62,156 nt of DNA from Terriglobia bacterium (GCA_020073615.1 JAIQEX010000022.1:1-62156), one strand, 5' to 3'. Numbered from the stretch's first letter, positions 1 through 9,296 are shown. Notes: a model not told the origin generated them from the sequence alone. Numbers and translations: made by a program.

Positions 1-52
1 AACGTCACGTGCTCATGGAGAACTTCGGCGACTGATCGTGATACGCTCATTT

Positions 53-220
53 TGGCTCCGGCACGACTCCGATCGCTCGGGATCGACTGCCGCTTCGGCG
101 GCCTAAATCATTGGCGAGAACTGCTTGCAGTTCTCCACTGTCGACCGGAGCCATCTACCGGATTATGCCCGATCTTCAGACCCGGCGGAAATATACCTCG
201 TCGGTCTGAGGCGGAGCCTC
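53..220. other. Possible structured RNA region upstream of frr
   Basis: No convincing gene is visible here. Nested inverted repeats suggest a multibranched RNA fold. Arms TGGCTCCGG (53-61) and CCGGAGCCA (145-153) would close a domain. That domain contains CGATC/GATCG (70-85), GCCGC-TTCG-GCGGC (89-102, a UUCG tetraloop) and GAGAACTGC-TT-GCAGTTCTC (116-135). Beyond it lie TCAGACC/GGTCTGA (176-209) and GAGGC-GGA-GCCTC (208-220), which overlap and so exclude one another. A reading frame entering from the window edge and stopping at 104-106 crosses part of this, so a truncated protein gene is an alternative. No known RNA family was recognised; it lacks tRNA T-loop, RNase P and SRP signatures. Confidence 0.3.
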
Positions 221-505
221 GTTAGTGATTGTCACATCCATTTTACCGCAAGGGCAAACAAAAGGCGATGTTATTGTTTCGCAACTCTGGTTTCTGGAAT
301 TTAGGATCTTGATGTCCAAAAATGGTCGGATGCATGCTCCTCAAAACTGACGAGGCACCAGAAGGGTGCTGTGTCCTGGATGCGCAGATTCCAGCCTGCT
401 CGGGTCAAGGATGAGCGTGGGCTTACTGGGGCGTGGTCCCGCCCTCTGGTTCGCGTGGCTCTGAAGGAAGTATGAAGCCAGTCCGAATCCTAGGCAACTA
501 CGTCG

Positions 506-511
506 TATAAT
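506..511 (+). promoter_or_regulatory. Candidate -10 box for frr-thrB
   Basis: A perfect TATAAT lies about 82 bases before the frr start codon. No consensus -35 box is visible 16-18 bases upstream, so only the -10 element is called. The stretch from 221 to 592 otherwise shows no gene or repeat that I can support. Confidence 0.35.
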
Positions 512-592
512 GCGAATGTCGATGGGTGAGCCGGCCAGCCGATTCCCTGGCCCGCTCCATCCCCAAAGCCGCGATTCGGAGATACTGCTCTT

Positions 593-1195
593 ATGAAGAC
601 CGAACAGAACGCCGCGCCAGCGTCCACTTTCAATTCCGTTAAGGAGGTCGAGACGAACCTCAAAGCGCGCATGGATAAGGCAATCTCGGACCTGCAGCAC
701 GAGATGGCATCCATACGCACCGGCCGCGCCTCCTTGGGGATTCTGGATCACATCCGCGTGGACTATTACGGCACGCCCACCCCCCTGAACCAGATCGCCA
801 ACCTGCACGTACCCGAACCGGGGTTGATCACCATCCAGCCCTGGGACGTCTCGCAGATCGGGCCCATCGAAAGATCCATCCGCATCTCCGACCTCGGTTT
901 GAATCCGGCCAACGACGGCAAGATCATCCGCCTGCCCATTCCGCCGCTCACCGAAGAGCGCCGCAAGGAGCTGGTGAAGAAACTGCACGGCGTGGCCGAA
1001 CACCATCGCGTTTCGGTGCGCAACATCCGCCGCGACGGCAACGAAGCCGTGAAGAAGCTGCTGAAGGACAAGAAAATCACCGAGGACGACGACAAGAAGG
1101 CGCACGACGAGATCCAGAAGCTGACCGACGCCTGCATGGAAAAGATCGACCAGGGTTCCAAGACCAAGGAGAAGGAAATCCTGGAGCTCAGGTAG
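593..1195 (+). CDS. frr: Ribosome recycling factor
   Basis: This protein splits post-termination 70S ribosomes together with EF-G in the cytoplasm. The 200 residues cover the whole family: the N-terminal coiled-coil helix with RTGRAS (about residues 42-47), the domain II segment around residues 55-105, and a C-terminal helical arm rich in Lys/Glu. The start used gives about 15 extra residues (MKTEQNAAPAS) over a typical Frr. The next in-frame Met falls inside the conserved helix, so the longer start is the only good one. The usual upstream partner pyrH is not present in the window. The next gene, thrB, begins six bases after the stop, so the two are probably co-transcribed. Confidence 0.97.
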   Translation: MKTEQNAAPASTFNSVKEVETNLKARMDKAISDLQHEMASIRTGRASLGILDHIRVDYYGTPTPLNQIANLHVPEPGLITIQPWDVSQIGPIERSIRISDLGLNPANDGKIIRLPIPPLTEERRKELVKKLHGVAEHHRVSVRNIRRDGNEAVKKLLKDKKITEDDDKKAHDEIQKLTDACMEKIDQGSKTKEKEILELR

Positions 1196-1201
1196 GCTTC
1201 C

Positions 1202-2131
1202 ATGCCTTGGTTCACGGTCCGGGTGCCGGCCTCGAGCGCCAACCTGGGACCGGGATTCGACGCGCTGGGCCTGGCGCTGGGCGTTTATCTCACCTGCCGC
1301 TTCCGGCGGAGCGGCGCGCTCCACATCCGCGCCACAGGCCGCGATGCCGCGGGCATTCCCTGCGGGGCCGAAAACCTGATCTGGCAGACCGCGCGGGCGG
1401 TGGCCGCGAGCCACGGCATGGAAATGCCGCCCATCGAGCTCGACATCGCCAACGACATTCCCCTCGGCAAGGGCATGGGCTCGAGCGCCGCGGCGCTGAC
1501 CGCGGGAGTCGTCATCGCCGACCAGCTGCTCGACCTCCGCTGGAAACGGCTGCGCGTTCTGGACGAGGCCGCGCGCCTGGAGGGTCATCCGGACAATGTC
1601 GCTGCCTGCGCGCTGGGCTCCATCGTGGCCAGCGCCATCGATTCCGGCGGCGTGGCCCGCGCGGTGCGGCTCGATCTGCCGCCGCGCTTCGCCCTGGGTG
1701 TGGTGGTGCCGGATTTCGAGCTGCCCACGCCGCTGGCGCGGTCGGTGCTGCCCTCCTGCTACAGCCGCGAAGACGCCGTCTTCAACGTGCAGCGGGCGGC
1801 GCTGCTGATTGCCGCCCTGGCCGCGGGCGCCGTCACCGCCTTTCCCGCGGCCCTGGAGGACCGCTTTCACCAGCCCTACCGCGAGCCGCTGGTGCCCGGC
1901 CTCTCCGAGATCCTGAAACTGCGCGCGCCCGGGCTGCTGGGTTGCGCGCTGAGCGGCGCAGGCCCTTCCATCCTGGTTTTCCATGAGCGCGGCTACGCAA
2001 GCGTCTGCGACCTGGTGCGGCAGATCTTCCGCATGCACGGCCACGAATCGGACGTGCTCCTGGCCGGCATCGACGAGCGCGGTTACGAGTTGACCGAAGA
2101 ACCGGAGACTGCGCCCCAACCCGGCGGATAG
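1202..2131 (+). CDS. thrB: Homoserine kinase
   Basis: A GHMP-family kinase that phosphorylates the hydroxyl of homoserine using ATP, the step before threonine synthase. The N-terminus has the family opening (VPASSANLGPGFD, about residues 8-20). The ATP-binding glycine/serine loop PLGKGMGSSAAA lies at about 87-98. A C-terminal GCALSGAGPSIL motif matches the third GHMP motif. Length (309) is normal. It follows frr with only a six-base gap, so it probably shares its promoter. No threonine-synthase or homoserine-dehydrogenase gene is in the window. Confidence 0.95.
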   Translation: MPWFTVRVPASSANLGPGFDALGLALGVYLTCRFRRSGALHIRATGRDAAGIPCGAENLIWQTARAVAASHGMEMPPIELDIANDIPLGKGMGSSAAALTAGVVIADQLLDLRWKRLRVLDEAARLEGHPDNVAACALGSIVASAIDSGGVARAVRLDLPPRFALGVVVPDFELPTPLARSVLPSCYSREDAVFNVQRAALLIAALAAGAVTAFPAALEDRFHQPYREPLVPGLSEILKLRAPGLLGCALSGAGPSILVFHERGYASVCDLVRQIFRMHGHESDVLLAGIDERGYELTEEPETAPQPGG

Positions 2132-2192
2132 CGCCGCCGCGTTAACCTTCGCGAGTGTCGCTTTTGCCCGCACCATCCGCCAAGCTGGAAGA

Positions 2193-3203
2193 ATGAGAAT
2201 GTTCCGTCTCGCGGGGCGCCACCCCGCGGGCTTGCTCGTACTGATCCTGGCCGCCTGCGCGGTGGCGGCCGATTCACCGCTTCCGGGCTGTTTCCCCCCG
2301 GACACGCACGTCGTGGTCGGCGTTCGCCTGCATAACCTCATCGACGCGCTTCCGGCTCCGGGAGCGGGCGCGGAGTTGAGCCGGCGCGCCGCGGAGCTCG
2401 TCTCCCATACGCCACTGGCCGGCTTCAACCCCGTGACCGACATCGACGAGCTGTTTCTGGCCTCGAACGGCAAGGGCGAAACCCCGTCGGTCCTGGTGGT
2501 GGCGCGCGGAACGTTTCATATGGAACAGCTTGCCGCGGGCGCGAAGCGGTACCACGGCGTGCCGGTGATCGAGAGCGGCCAGCCGGCGGGCGGCGTCATC
2601 GCGCTCCTGGACGCCTCTACCGCCATCGCGGGCGACCTCGCTACGGTGCGCGCCGCCATAGACCGGCGCGGCAGCCCCACGCGTCTTGCCCCCACGCTCG
2701 CGGCGCGCATCGCGGCGCTGCGCAGCCATTGCCAGGTGTGGGGAATCGGCGACCTTCCGGAGCACGACCCCGCCGCCGCCCGGCGGCCCGACGGCTTTGG
2801 ATCCCTGGACCGGTTCGAGTTCGGCGCCGCCCTCCACGAGGGACTGAAGATGGCGGCGGAAATCCATGTCGCTTCGCCCCAGGACGCGGAAAAGATCGCC
2901 GCCACCGTGCGGCTTCTCGAAACCGTGATGAAAGCCCGCCAGCCATCCGCCGCCGGTGGGTTCGCCATGCACGCTGGGAACGGCACCATCAAGCTGTCGC
3001 TGGTCGTTTCTGAGGACGAGGTGAAGAAGGCCATCGAAGCGCAGCGGGCGGCTGTCGAAGCCGGGTTGCTGTCCCAACTGTCGTCGCCATGGCCGCGCAG
3101 CGCTTCGCCGGCGCCTGCCGCCAGGCCCGCACCGCGTGGAACTCAGATCGTCACCAACGCCACCGGCGACACGGTCAGCGTCACGCTTCCGGGTAAACGC
3201 TGA
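2193..3203 (+). CDS. Secreted protein of unknown function
   Basis: The N-terminus is a clear signal peptide: basic residues, a hydrophobic stretch around 12-25, then an Ala-rich cleavage region before DSPLPGCF. The mature part is an alpha/beta-looking domain of about 240 residues with the local sequence PDTHVVVGVRL. It ends in a Pro/Ala/Arg-rich tail around residues 285-310. I do not recognise the family. It sits 61 bases after thrB on the same strand and converges with the permease gene that follows, so it may be the last gene of the frr unit. Confidence 0.75.
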   Translation: MRMFRLAGRHPAGLLVLILAACAVAADSPLPGCFPPDTHVVVGVRLHNLIDALPAPGAGAELSRRAAELVSHTPLAGFNPVTDIDELFLASNGKGETPSVLVVARGTFHMEQLAAGAKRYHGVPVIESGQPAGGVIALLDASTAIAGDLATVRAAIDRRGSPTRLAPTLAARIAALRSHCQVWGIGDLPEHDPAAARRPDGFGSLDRFEFGAALHEGLKMAAEIHVASPQDAEKIAATVRLLETVMKARQPSAAGGFAMHAGNGTIKLSLVVSEDEVKKAIEAQRAAVEAGLLSQLSSPWPRSASPAPAARPAPRGTQIVTNATGDTVSVTLPGKR

Positions 3204-3207
3204 CGCC

Positions 3208-3234
3208 GTGGGCAACTGGTCATCTGTGCCCCAC
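3208..3234. terminator. Hairpin between convergent genes
   Basis: GTGGGCA (3208-3214) can pair with TGCCCCAC (3227-3234) with one bulge. It lies between the stop codons of the secreted-protein gene and of the minus-strand permease gene. No T-run follows on either strand, so it would be a weak or Rho-assisted end point at best. Confidence 0.25.
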
Positions 3235-3244
3235 ACCGGCCAGC

Positions 3245-5734
3245 TCAGTGACTATGAAGGCACTTAATGGGATCGATCCTGGTGGCCCTCAAGGCTGGAA
3301 TGCCGCACGCCAGAACGCCAATCAGCACTAACACCCCTGCCCCACCGGCGAAGGCACGGGCGTCGTTTGCGTGGACCTGGAATAGCATGGTCTCAAGTAC
3401 GCGCATCGCGGCCCAGGCGCCAAGGGATCCGGTCCCCACGCCGCATGCAACGATGGCGAGACCTTGTCCGAGAATCATCGAAAGCACGTTGGTGCGGCTC
3501 GCTCCCAGAGCCATCCGGACCCCGATGTCCCGGGTCCGCTGCAAAACCGAGTAGTTGATGATTCCGTAGACCCCCACCGCTGCCACCAGCAATGCCAGCG
3601 CCGCGAGGCCGGCCGAAAGCATCATGTAGAACCTAGGGACGACGACCGACGAGGACATGAGGTTCTCCACGGTGTCCAGCCTGCCAATGATCATGCGCTT
3701 TTTCCAAGCCCGGATCTCCTTGCGGACCGCAGCCGCCAGGCTTGCCGGTGGCACGGTGGTGCGTATCAGCACGCAAACGCCATTTGCCCATTCGGATTGC
3801 TGGTGCGGCATGTACAAACTCGGGAGCGGCTCGCCATCTACGCCAAAGCCCTTCACGTCTCCGGCGATTCCAACAATCAGACGCCACTGGTCGCCACTCC
3901 ATCGGATATACCTGCTTACCGGGTCTTCACCTGGAAAGAAGCGCCGTGCGAAGGCCTCATTAACCACCACGACCTTTGGTGCGTCGGCCCCATCGCCGCT
4001 GTCTATGAAACGGCCGCTGCGAAGGGCCATGCCCGCGGCGCGGAAATAGTCCGGAGTCACGGTCAGCCGTCCCGTCTGAGCGCTCTCTTCAGGGGCCATC
4101 GGCCGGCCCTGGATTTCGATACATCTGCCGCAGGTCGTATGGGCAGGCTCATCGGGAAACGATGGGCCTGCACCCGCATGTTGGACTCCTGGAAGCGCTC
4201 GGATACGTTCCAACAACGAGTCGATCTGACGGTGGGCGCTCCACGGAAGCTCGACGCCTAACGCGCCGCCGGGGCGGAAACCGAGCGGCACCGTAACGCG
4301 CAACACGAAACTGCGGATCAGCAGGCCGGATCCGACCAGCAGCACCATAGCCAGCGCGATCTGAACGATGGCGAATCCTCCACGATAGCGAAGGGGGCGG
4401 CACCCACGGAGGGCCTGCGGACTCTCCTTCAATGCGGCATTCAGATCGGGCCGCGATGCCCGAAGGGCCGGGATCATTCCGAAGAGGATACCTATCGAAA
4501 CAGCGGCCGCGAAGGTCCACAGCAAGACGCCGCGGTCGATTGCCACTTCATGCACACGCGGCAGGTGAATGGGATCGAATATGACGAAGGCGCGAACCAG
4601 CCAGTAAGCGCCCGCCAGCCCCAGCATCCCGCCCAGCAGGGCCAGCAGCACGCTCTCCAACAGCAGGGCGCGCATCAACGGCCACCGGGTGGCCCCCAGC
4701 GCGACGCGCACCGCGATTTCCCGCTCCCGGGCCGCCGCCCGCTCCAGCAGGAGGCTGGCGACGTTCGCGCAGGCGATCAGCAACACGCAGAAGACACCTC
4801 CCAGCAACATGAGCAACGGGCGGCTGACGGCTCCGACGATCTGCTCCTTCAGAGAGACAACCGTAACTCCGCTTCCCGCGTTCTCCTTCGGGTACGCTGC
4901 TTCAAGGCGCGCAGCGATAATCTCCATTTCAGCCTGGGCCGCCGGCAGACTCACACCGGCCCTTAGCTTTCCGACAACCCGCAGGCTGCGATCCCCGCGT
5001 TCCGATGGCGCTGGCGCGTCGGTCTGAAATGGAAACCAGACCTCGGAGTCGTTGGGAAAGCTAAAGCCCCGCGGCATGACTCCGGCAACGGTGTAGGGCT
5101 GGCCATTGAGACGCAGGGCGTGGCCAATCACGCTGGGGTCGGCGCCGAGTCGCGCCCATAAGCCATAGCCAAGAATGGCACGGTTTCGATTCTGGCTCTC
5201 TTCCGGAAGAAACCGCCGGCCCATGAGCGGCTGGACCCCTAGCACGCCGAAGAACTCATCACTCACGCAGGACGCGCGCACCTCGATTGGTTCACCATCG
5301 ATCATATACGAAGAGGACCACCCCTGCATGGCGGCGAGAGACTCAAAGGAGCGGCTTTGCGCCTTCCAATCGGCGAAGTTTCCGGGCGAGACTACAACCC
5401 GATCCTCGTGGCGTTTCTCCCGCTTCTCCCAAACCATTACCAGGCGGTCCGGTTCTTTAAACGGCAGCGGCCGCAACAGCACCGCACTAATGACACTAAA
5501 GACCGCCGTGGTCGACCCGATGCCCAGTGCCAGTGTCAACACGACAACGGCAGTGAAGCCGGGGTTCTTACGAAACATCCGAACGGCATACTTCAAGTCG
5601 GAACCGATGGACACCAGTGCTTCCCGGAGGTAATGTCCGTGGCCTAGGTCGTTTGACGGCCGCGCTTGCGCAAGCGGCGTTCCCGCCAAAGGTTGCTGCT
5701 TCATGGGACCCAAACTTATGTCGCGACTTTTCAT
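3245..5734 (-). CDS. Orphan MacB/FtsX-like permease, last gene of the RiPP operon
   Basis: An 829-residue inner-membrane protein with two MacB-type periplasmic core plus FtsX permease halves, the layout called ADOP in acidobacteria. The first transmembrane helix follows the motif MFRKNPGFTAVVVLTLALGIG (about residues 53-73, quoted here as a guide). ERAAAREREIAVRVALGATR and TRDIGVRMALGASR mark the two cytoplasmic coupling regions. No ABC ATPase gene lies nearby, and the N-terminal ADOP regulatory-like segment seen in the 57.9 kb copy is absent. The start is 21 bases from the stop of the thioredoxin-like gene, so it is operonic with the peptide cluster. It could export the product, give self-immunity, or sense envelope stress; the sequence does not decide. 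Confidence 0.85.
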   Translation of the reverse strand: MKSRDISLGPMKQQPLAGTPLAQARPSNDLGHGHYLREALVSIGSDLKYAVRMFRKNPGFTAVVVLTLALGIGSTTAVFSVISAVLLRPLPFKEPDRLVMVWEKREKRHEDRVVVSPGNFADWKAQSRSFESLAAMQGWSSSYMIDGEPIEVRASCVSDEFFGVLGVQPLMGRRFLPEESQNRNRAILGYGLWARLGADPSVIGHALRLNGQPYTVAGVMPRGFSFPNDSEVWFPFQTDAPAPSERGDRSLRVVGKLRAGVSLPAAQAEMEIIAARLEAAYPKENAGSGVTVVSLKEQIVGAVSRPLLMLLGGVFCVLLIACANVASLLLERAAAREREIAVRVALGATRWPLMRALLLESVLLALLGGMLGLAGAYWLVRAFVIFDPIHLPRVHEVAIDRGVLLWTFAAAVSIGILFGMIPALRASRPDLNAALKESPQALRGCRPLRYRGGFAIVQIALAMVLLVGSGLLIRSFVLRVTVPLGFRPGGALGVELPWSAHRQIDSLLERIRALPGVQHAGAGPSFPDEPAHTTCGRCIEIQGRPMAPEESAQTGRLTVTPDYFRAAGMALRSGRFIDSGDGADAPKVVVVNEAFARRFFPGEDPVSRYIRWSGDQWRLIVGIAGDVKGFGVDGEPLPSLYMPHQQSEWANGVCVLIRTTVPPASLAAAVRKEIRAWKKRMIIGRLDTVENLMSSSVVVPRFYMMLSAGLAALALLVAAVGVYGIINYSVLQRTRDIGVRMALGASRTNVLSMILGQGLAIVACGVGTGSLGAWAAMRVLETMLFQVHANDARAFAGGAGVLVLIGVLACGIPALRATRIDPIKCLHSH

Positions 5735-5755
5735 AGTGAGTGGCCTACCGTTCCC

Positions 5756-6394
5756 TTAATGTTGAACGCCGGCGATGCGCCCTGCGACGGGTTCCGTGCG
5801 AACTGCGCACTGGTCGCAAGTCTCTGCTTCAGTCGCGGTGGCGCCTAAACCCGGCAACGATACGTTAAAGAAAGCCTCGACTTCGCGTGCTGTACTGCCA
5901 TCGTAGGCCCCACGCCAGATCTTGAGAACCGTTCCACTGCCAGAAACCACAACCGTTTGTGGAGTTGCGCCCAAACCGATCACAGCACGTGCCTCTCCAG
6001 TTGGATCAGTAAAGACTGGAAAATCGTGCGATTCCTCGGCTAGGTAGTCTTGGAGCCCACTCACCGATTTCGCGATGCCGACCAGGCGATAGCTGGATCC
6101 CACCGTGCGCGCGATCGTTGCCATGTTGGCATTGTTTAGTTTACACCAGCTGCACCTAGGCGCGAACCAGTAAATGATCGTAGGCTGGCCAAAAGTGTAT
6201 CCTAAAGTGACCCGTCTGCCGGTGGCATCCCTCAATTCTATGGGTGGCAGTTGCCCACCAATGATCGCGGCGTGCGCACGGCTAGCATGCATCGACACGA
6301 CTACCCGTGCGAGCCACACGTTGATGGCGATAGACCCAATAAACAGCAGCGCGACAAGACTCCGGATCGCATGTCTTATTGGTACGCTAAGCAC
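5756..6394 (-). CDS. Membrane-anchored thioredoxin-like (TlpA/redoxin) protein
   Basis: About 212 residues with an N-terminal membrane anchor (roughly 10-34) and a redoxin/thioredoxin fold facing the periplasm. The active-site motif is CSWC at residues 81-84, preceded by the typical IIYWFAPR strand. A conserved cis-Pro region (ATPQTVVV) follows near residue 145. The start is GTG with a GAGG ribosome site seven bases upstream. It lies between the M16 protease pair and the permease in the RiPP operon. Because the precursors are rich in cysteine, a role in keeping core cysteines reduced, or in forming disulfides, is a reasonable inference. The C-terminal tail carries a CxxC (CDQC), probably not catalytic. 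Confidence 0.85.
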   Translation of the reverse strand: MLSVPIRHAIRSLVALLFIGSIAINVWLARVVVSMHASRAHAAIIGGQLPPIELRDATGRRVTLGYTFGQPTIIYWFAPRCSWCKLNNANMATIARTVGSSYRLVGIAKSVSGLQDYLAEESHDFPVFTDPTGEARAVIGLGATPQTVVVSGSGTVLKIWRGAYDGSTAREVEAFFNVSLPGLGATATEAETCDQCAVRTEPVAGRIAGVQH

Positions 6395-6429
6395 GGTTAC
6401 CCTCTTTCTCTGTCCTCATCCTCCAGCCT

Positions 6430-7899
6430 TCAGCGCAGGCCCTGGATCTGTTGCCAGGGCACGAACTCTTCTACGGCCGGTCGGACTTTGGCGGAGTCGC
6501 CTACCACAACTAGTTGCATGGTAGCACGATCGAAGTATCGGCATGCCGCGCGGTGCACATCATCTCGCGTCACCGACATGATATGCTCATGGAACTTATT
6601 CGCTTCGCTTGACGGGAGGCCCAATTGCCGATGTTGTATGGCCAAGCCAAGCGCTGAAGCCGGCTGTTCCAAGAAAAATGCATAAGCGGCTACGAGCGCC
6701 CGTTTGGCGTCATTGACCTCCTCTTGGGGTATCTCCTGCCGGCAGAGATCGTCGATTTCGAAAAGCATGAGCTTTATAGCTTCAGACGCGGATTCCGCGC
6801 GCACATCGGCGTATGCCGTCCAAGCACCAGGCCGCTGGTTGGCCGAGAAGGAGCTGCCCACGCTATACGCCATACCTTTTACACCGCGAAGCTTGGCGGG
6901 AAGTCGCGACGACGGTTCGCTGCCGAAGATCCGGTTCAGTACCAGCATCGGAAAGTAGTCTTCGCTCAAGCGGCTTGCGCCCAGGTTCCCGATCCGGATG
7001 GTACTCTGGACCGACTCCGGCCGGTCAATCACGAACGCTCTTGCATGTGGGAGTTGGGCCGCCTCGCTGGGTATTGGTGCCTTGAATTCGCTCCCCGCCC
7101 ACGCGCCGAATATCTTGCGCACTGCGGCTATCGCCCGTCTCGGACGGATATCGCCAGATATTCCAAGAACGGTCTTTTGGGGAAGGAACCGGCCGAAATG
7201 CCACTGCACCAGAGCATCCACCATGCATTTGGGGCATACCTTTAGGGTGGCTGACACCGAAACACCCGGCTTGTCGCCGTAAACGGCCTTTCGGAACTGC
7301 TGGTCGGCCAAATAACCGGGCGAGGCGGCTTGCCGCTGCTGTTGCGACTCGCGTCGTCGGACTGCATCAATGAGTTCCTCGGCTGAAAACCTGGGCCGCA
7401 GAACAACGTCCGCCAGTACGCTCAACCACTGATCGAAGTTGTCACTTAGACCCCACGCACGTATTACCGCTTCCGATGAACCCGCAGGTGCCGATGTGGA
7501 CACGGAGACTCCAAGGTGTTCCATATCCTCCGCGAGTTGCCGACGCCCTCGTCTATCGGTGCCTGCGAGTAACATCTCAGTGGTCAGTTCAGCGAGACCG
7601 CGGTTCCCAGTGGGTTCGCAAACCGGCCCCGCGTCCGCGACGTGAAACTCGATGTGAATAACCGGCGACCGGTGATTCTCAATAATTATCAGCGTAAGGC
7701 CATTCTCAAGAGCTACCTCGACTGGAGGAGGCAATTGTACCTTTACCAGGTCCTGCGAAACCGGCGCTTTGAACTGAAAACCTCCGAAAAGGGTTCCGTT
7801 CCGGGAGTGATCCCTGCTTTCCTGCGCCATGAACCGCATCGCGGCGAACGCAATCAGAGCCACAATCCGAAAGACCATTCGGGAACGCAATAACCTCAT
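6430..7899 (-). CDS. M16-family protease subunit lacking the zinc site (inactive partner)
   Basis: 489 residues with a signal peptide and the two-domain M16B fold (for example ENGLTLIIIENHRSPVIHIE, and LVVVGD near the C-terminus). Where active enzymes have HxxEH, this protein reads NRGLAELTTEML, so both His ligands are missing. It keeps the C-terminal half features of substrate-binding M16 subunits. Its ATG overlaps the TGA of the preceding active M16 gene by four bases, so the two are translationally coupled. This matches the active/inactive heterodimers known for PqqF/PqqG and mitochondrial processing peptidase. Its job is probably to help grip and cut the leader of the cysteine-rich precursors. 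Confidence 0.9.
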   Translation of the reverse strand: MRLLRSRMVFRIVALIAFAAMRFMAQESRDHSRNGTLFGGFQFKAPVSQDLVKVQLPPPVEVALENGLTLIIIENHRSPVIHIEFHVADAGPVCEPTGNRGLAELTTEMLLAGTDRRGRRQLAEDMEHLGVSVSTSAPAGSSEAVIRAWGLSDNFDQWLSVLADVVLRPRFSAEELIDAVRRRESQQQRQAASPGYLADQQFRKAVYGDKPGVSVSATLKVCPKCMVDALVQWHFGRFLPQKTVLGISGDIRPRRAIAAVRKIFGAWAGSEFKAPIPSEAAQLPHARAFVIDRPESVQSTIRIGNLGASRLSEDYFPMLVLNRIFGSEPSSRLPAKLRGVKGMAYSVGSSFSANQRPGAWTAYADVRAESASEAIKLMLFEIDDLCRQEIPQEEVNDAKRALVAAYAFFLEQPASALGLAIQHRQLGLPSSEANKFHEHIMSVTRDDVHRAACRYFDRATMQLVVVGDSAKVRPAVEEFVPWQQIQGLR

Positions 7900-9296
7900 G
7901 ATGACCCCCGGTCCGAAGGTGCGCTGGCCGGCTCCTTACGGCCGGCTCGCGGCACAGTCACAACAACCGATCGATTCTCCTGAATGAAATACTTGGCAAC
8001 AGCACGCTGGATGTCTTTCTTGGTAACTCGATACAGCTTGTCAACAAAGGTGTTGAGAAGCCCGGGGTCGTTGTAGAATAGAGCAAACTCGCTCAGCACA
8101 AGCGCTCTATACGTGGAGCTCTGAAAGCGCTCTGCACTTGTAAGCACGAAGTCCCGGCGTACTTTATCGACTCGCCAGTCATCAATCGGGTCCTTCTTGA
8201 AGCGTTCGAGTTCCGTATAGAGAACCTCCTCTGCAGCGGCGACGTCATCGGACTTTTTCAGCGTGACCGAAAACGTTCCCAAGGCGGCGGCGCGGCGCTG
8301 CTGCTGCTGATATGCTACACGCGCCGCGAGATTCTTCTCCAACACGAGCGTGCGGTGGAGCAGTGACGAGTGTCCCTCAGCGAGCACGTCCCCGGCGACG
8401 GCCAATGCATACCACTCGGGACTATTGCCAGGCGGCACCTTGTAACTGATGTCGATGCGCGACGCCTTTGCAAAAGAGTCCTCGACAGTTCGCTGCCGCG
8501 CCGACTCGCGTACGTCCGGAGTAAAATCCGGTGGCTGGGGTAGCGTTCCAGCGGGGATGCCTCCGAAGCGTTTCCGAACCGCAGCCAGTACCTCCTCGGG
8601 CCGGACGTTTCCCACCACCACCAGTACGGCATTGTTCGGCATGTAAAACGTCCGATAAAAACGCAGCACCGTCTCGGTAGTGGCGGCACCCAGATCGGCC
8701 GACGTTCCAAACGTGGAATGGCGGTAGGCGAAGTTCTCAAAGGCGATGTCGTTCAGCACTTCGGAAGCGCGACCGTAAGCTTTGTTGTCCACACGGATCA
8801 TCTTCTCCTCCAGGACCACGTGGCGTTGCAGATCGAGCCTCTCGGGGGTTACCGTCAGGCCCGCCATTCGGTCCGCCTCCAGGAACAAGCCGAGATCCAA
8901 CTGATTTGCCGGCAGTGCCTCATAGTAGTTGGTGCGATCCGTGTTGGTTGTCGCGTTCTCCGATCCGCCGTTGGTCCGAATGAGATACGAGTGCTCTCCC
9001 GGGCCGACATTCCGTGATCCCTCGAACATCAAGTGCTCGAGCAGGTGCGCCAGGCCAGTTTGGCCCGGCCGCTCATCTCTCGATCCGACGTTATATGCCA
9101 TACAGATCGCGTAGGTTGGTGCGGACTTGTCCGGCGCGACTACGACACGGAGCCCATTCTTTAACGTGTACGTCTTGAAGGCGACTGTAAAGTGCGGTAG
9201 GCGCTTGGCGTTGGCGCCGGCGTCCGCGGTCGACACCGCGGCCCAACAGACGATTACAGCCGTCACATATGCGGATTTGGGTCTGTGCATAAGCAT
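7896..9296 (-). CDS. M16-family zinc protease, catalytic subunit
   Basis: 466 residues with an N-terminal signal peptide and the inverted zinc motif HLLEH (residues 84-88). The distal Glu ligand is in VVLEEKM (about 163-164). The active-site neighbourhood TNTDRTNYYEALP is also conserved in M16B enzymes. The next gene encodes an inactive relative, and together they should form a heterodimer. The gene starts 17 bases after the M50 protease stop. In subtilosin A biosynthesis the M16 proteins AlbE/AlbF act on the modified peptide, which is the closest functional precedent; the substrate here is inferred from context only. Confidence 0.93.
   Translation of the reverse strand: MLMHRPKSAYVTAVIVCWAAVSTADAGANAKRLPHFTVAFKTYTLKNGLRVVVAPDKSAPTYAICMAYNVGSRDERPGQTGLAHLLEHLMFEGSRNVGPGEHSYLIRTNGGSENATTNTDRTNYYEALPANQLDLGLFLEADRMAGLTVTPERLDLQRHVVLEEKMIRVDNKAYGRASEVLNDIAFENFAYRHSTFGTSADLGAATTETVLRFYRTFYMPNNAVLVVVGNVRPEEVLAAVRKRFGGIPAGTLPQPPDFTPDVRESARQRTVEDSFAKASRIDISYKVPPGNSPEWYALAVAGDVLAEGHSSLLHRTLVLEKNLAARVAYQQQQRRAAALGTFSVTLKKSDDVAAAEEVLYTELERFKKDPIDDWRVDKVRRDFVLTSAERFQSSTYRALVLSEFALFYNDPGLLNTFVDKLYRVTKKDIQRAVAKYFIQENRSVVVTVPRAGRKEPASAPSDRGSS

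Noticed and set aside
53-153. tRNA-like cloverleaf
   Set aside because: No TTC-type T-loop, no seven-base anticodon loop and no CCA end; the central stem has a UUCG loop.
341-2473. Minus-strand 710-codon frame opposite frr and thrB
   Set aside because: No recognisable domain; frr and thrB on the other strand are certain.
3245-5734. Dedicated ABC exporter for the RiPP
   Set aside because: No Walker A/B ATPase is present in the operon or its neighbours, so export by this permease is only a hypothesis.
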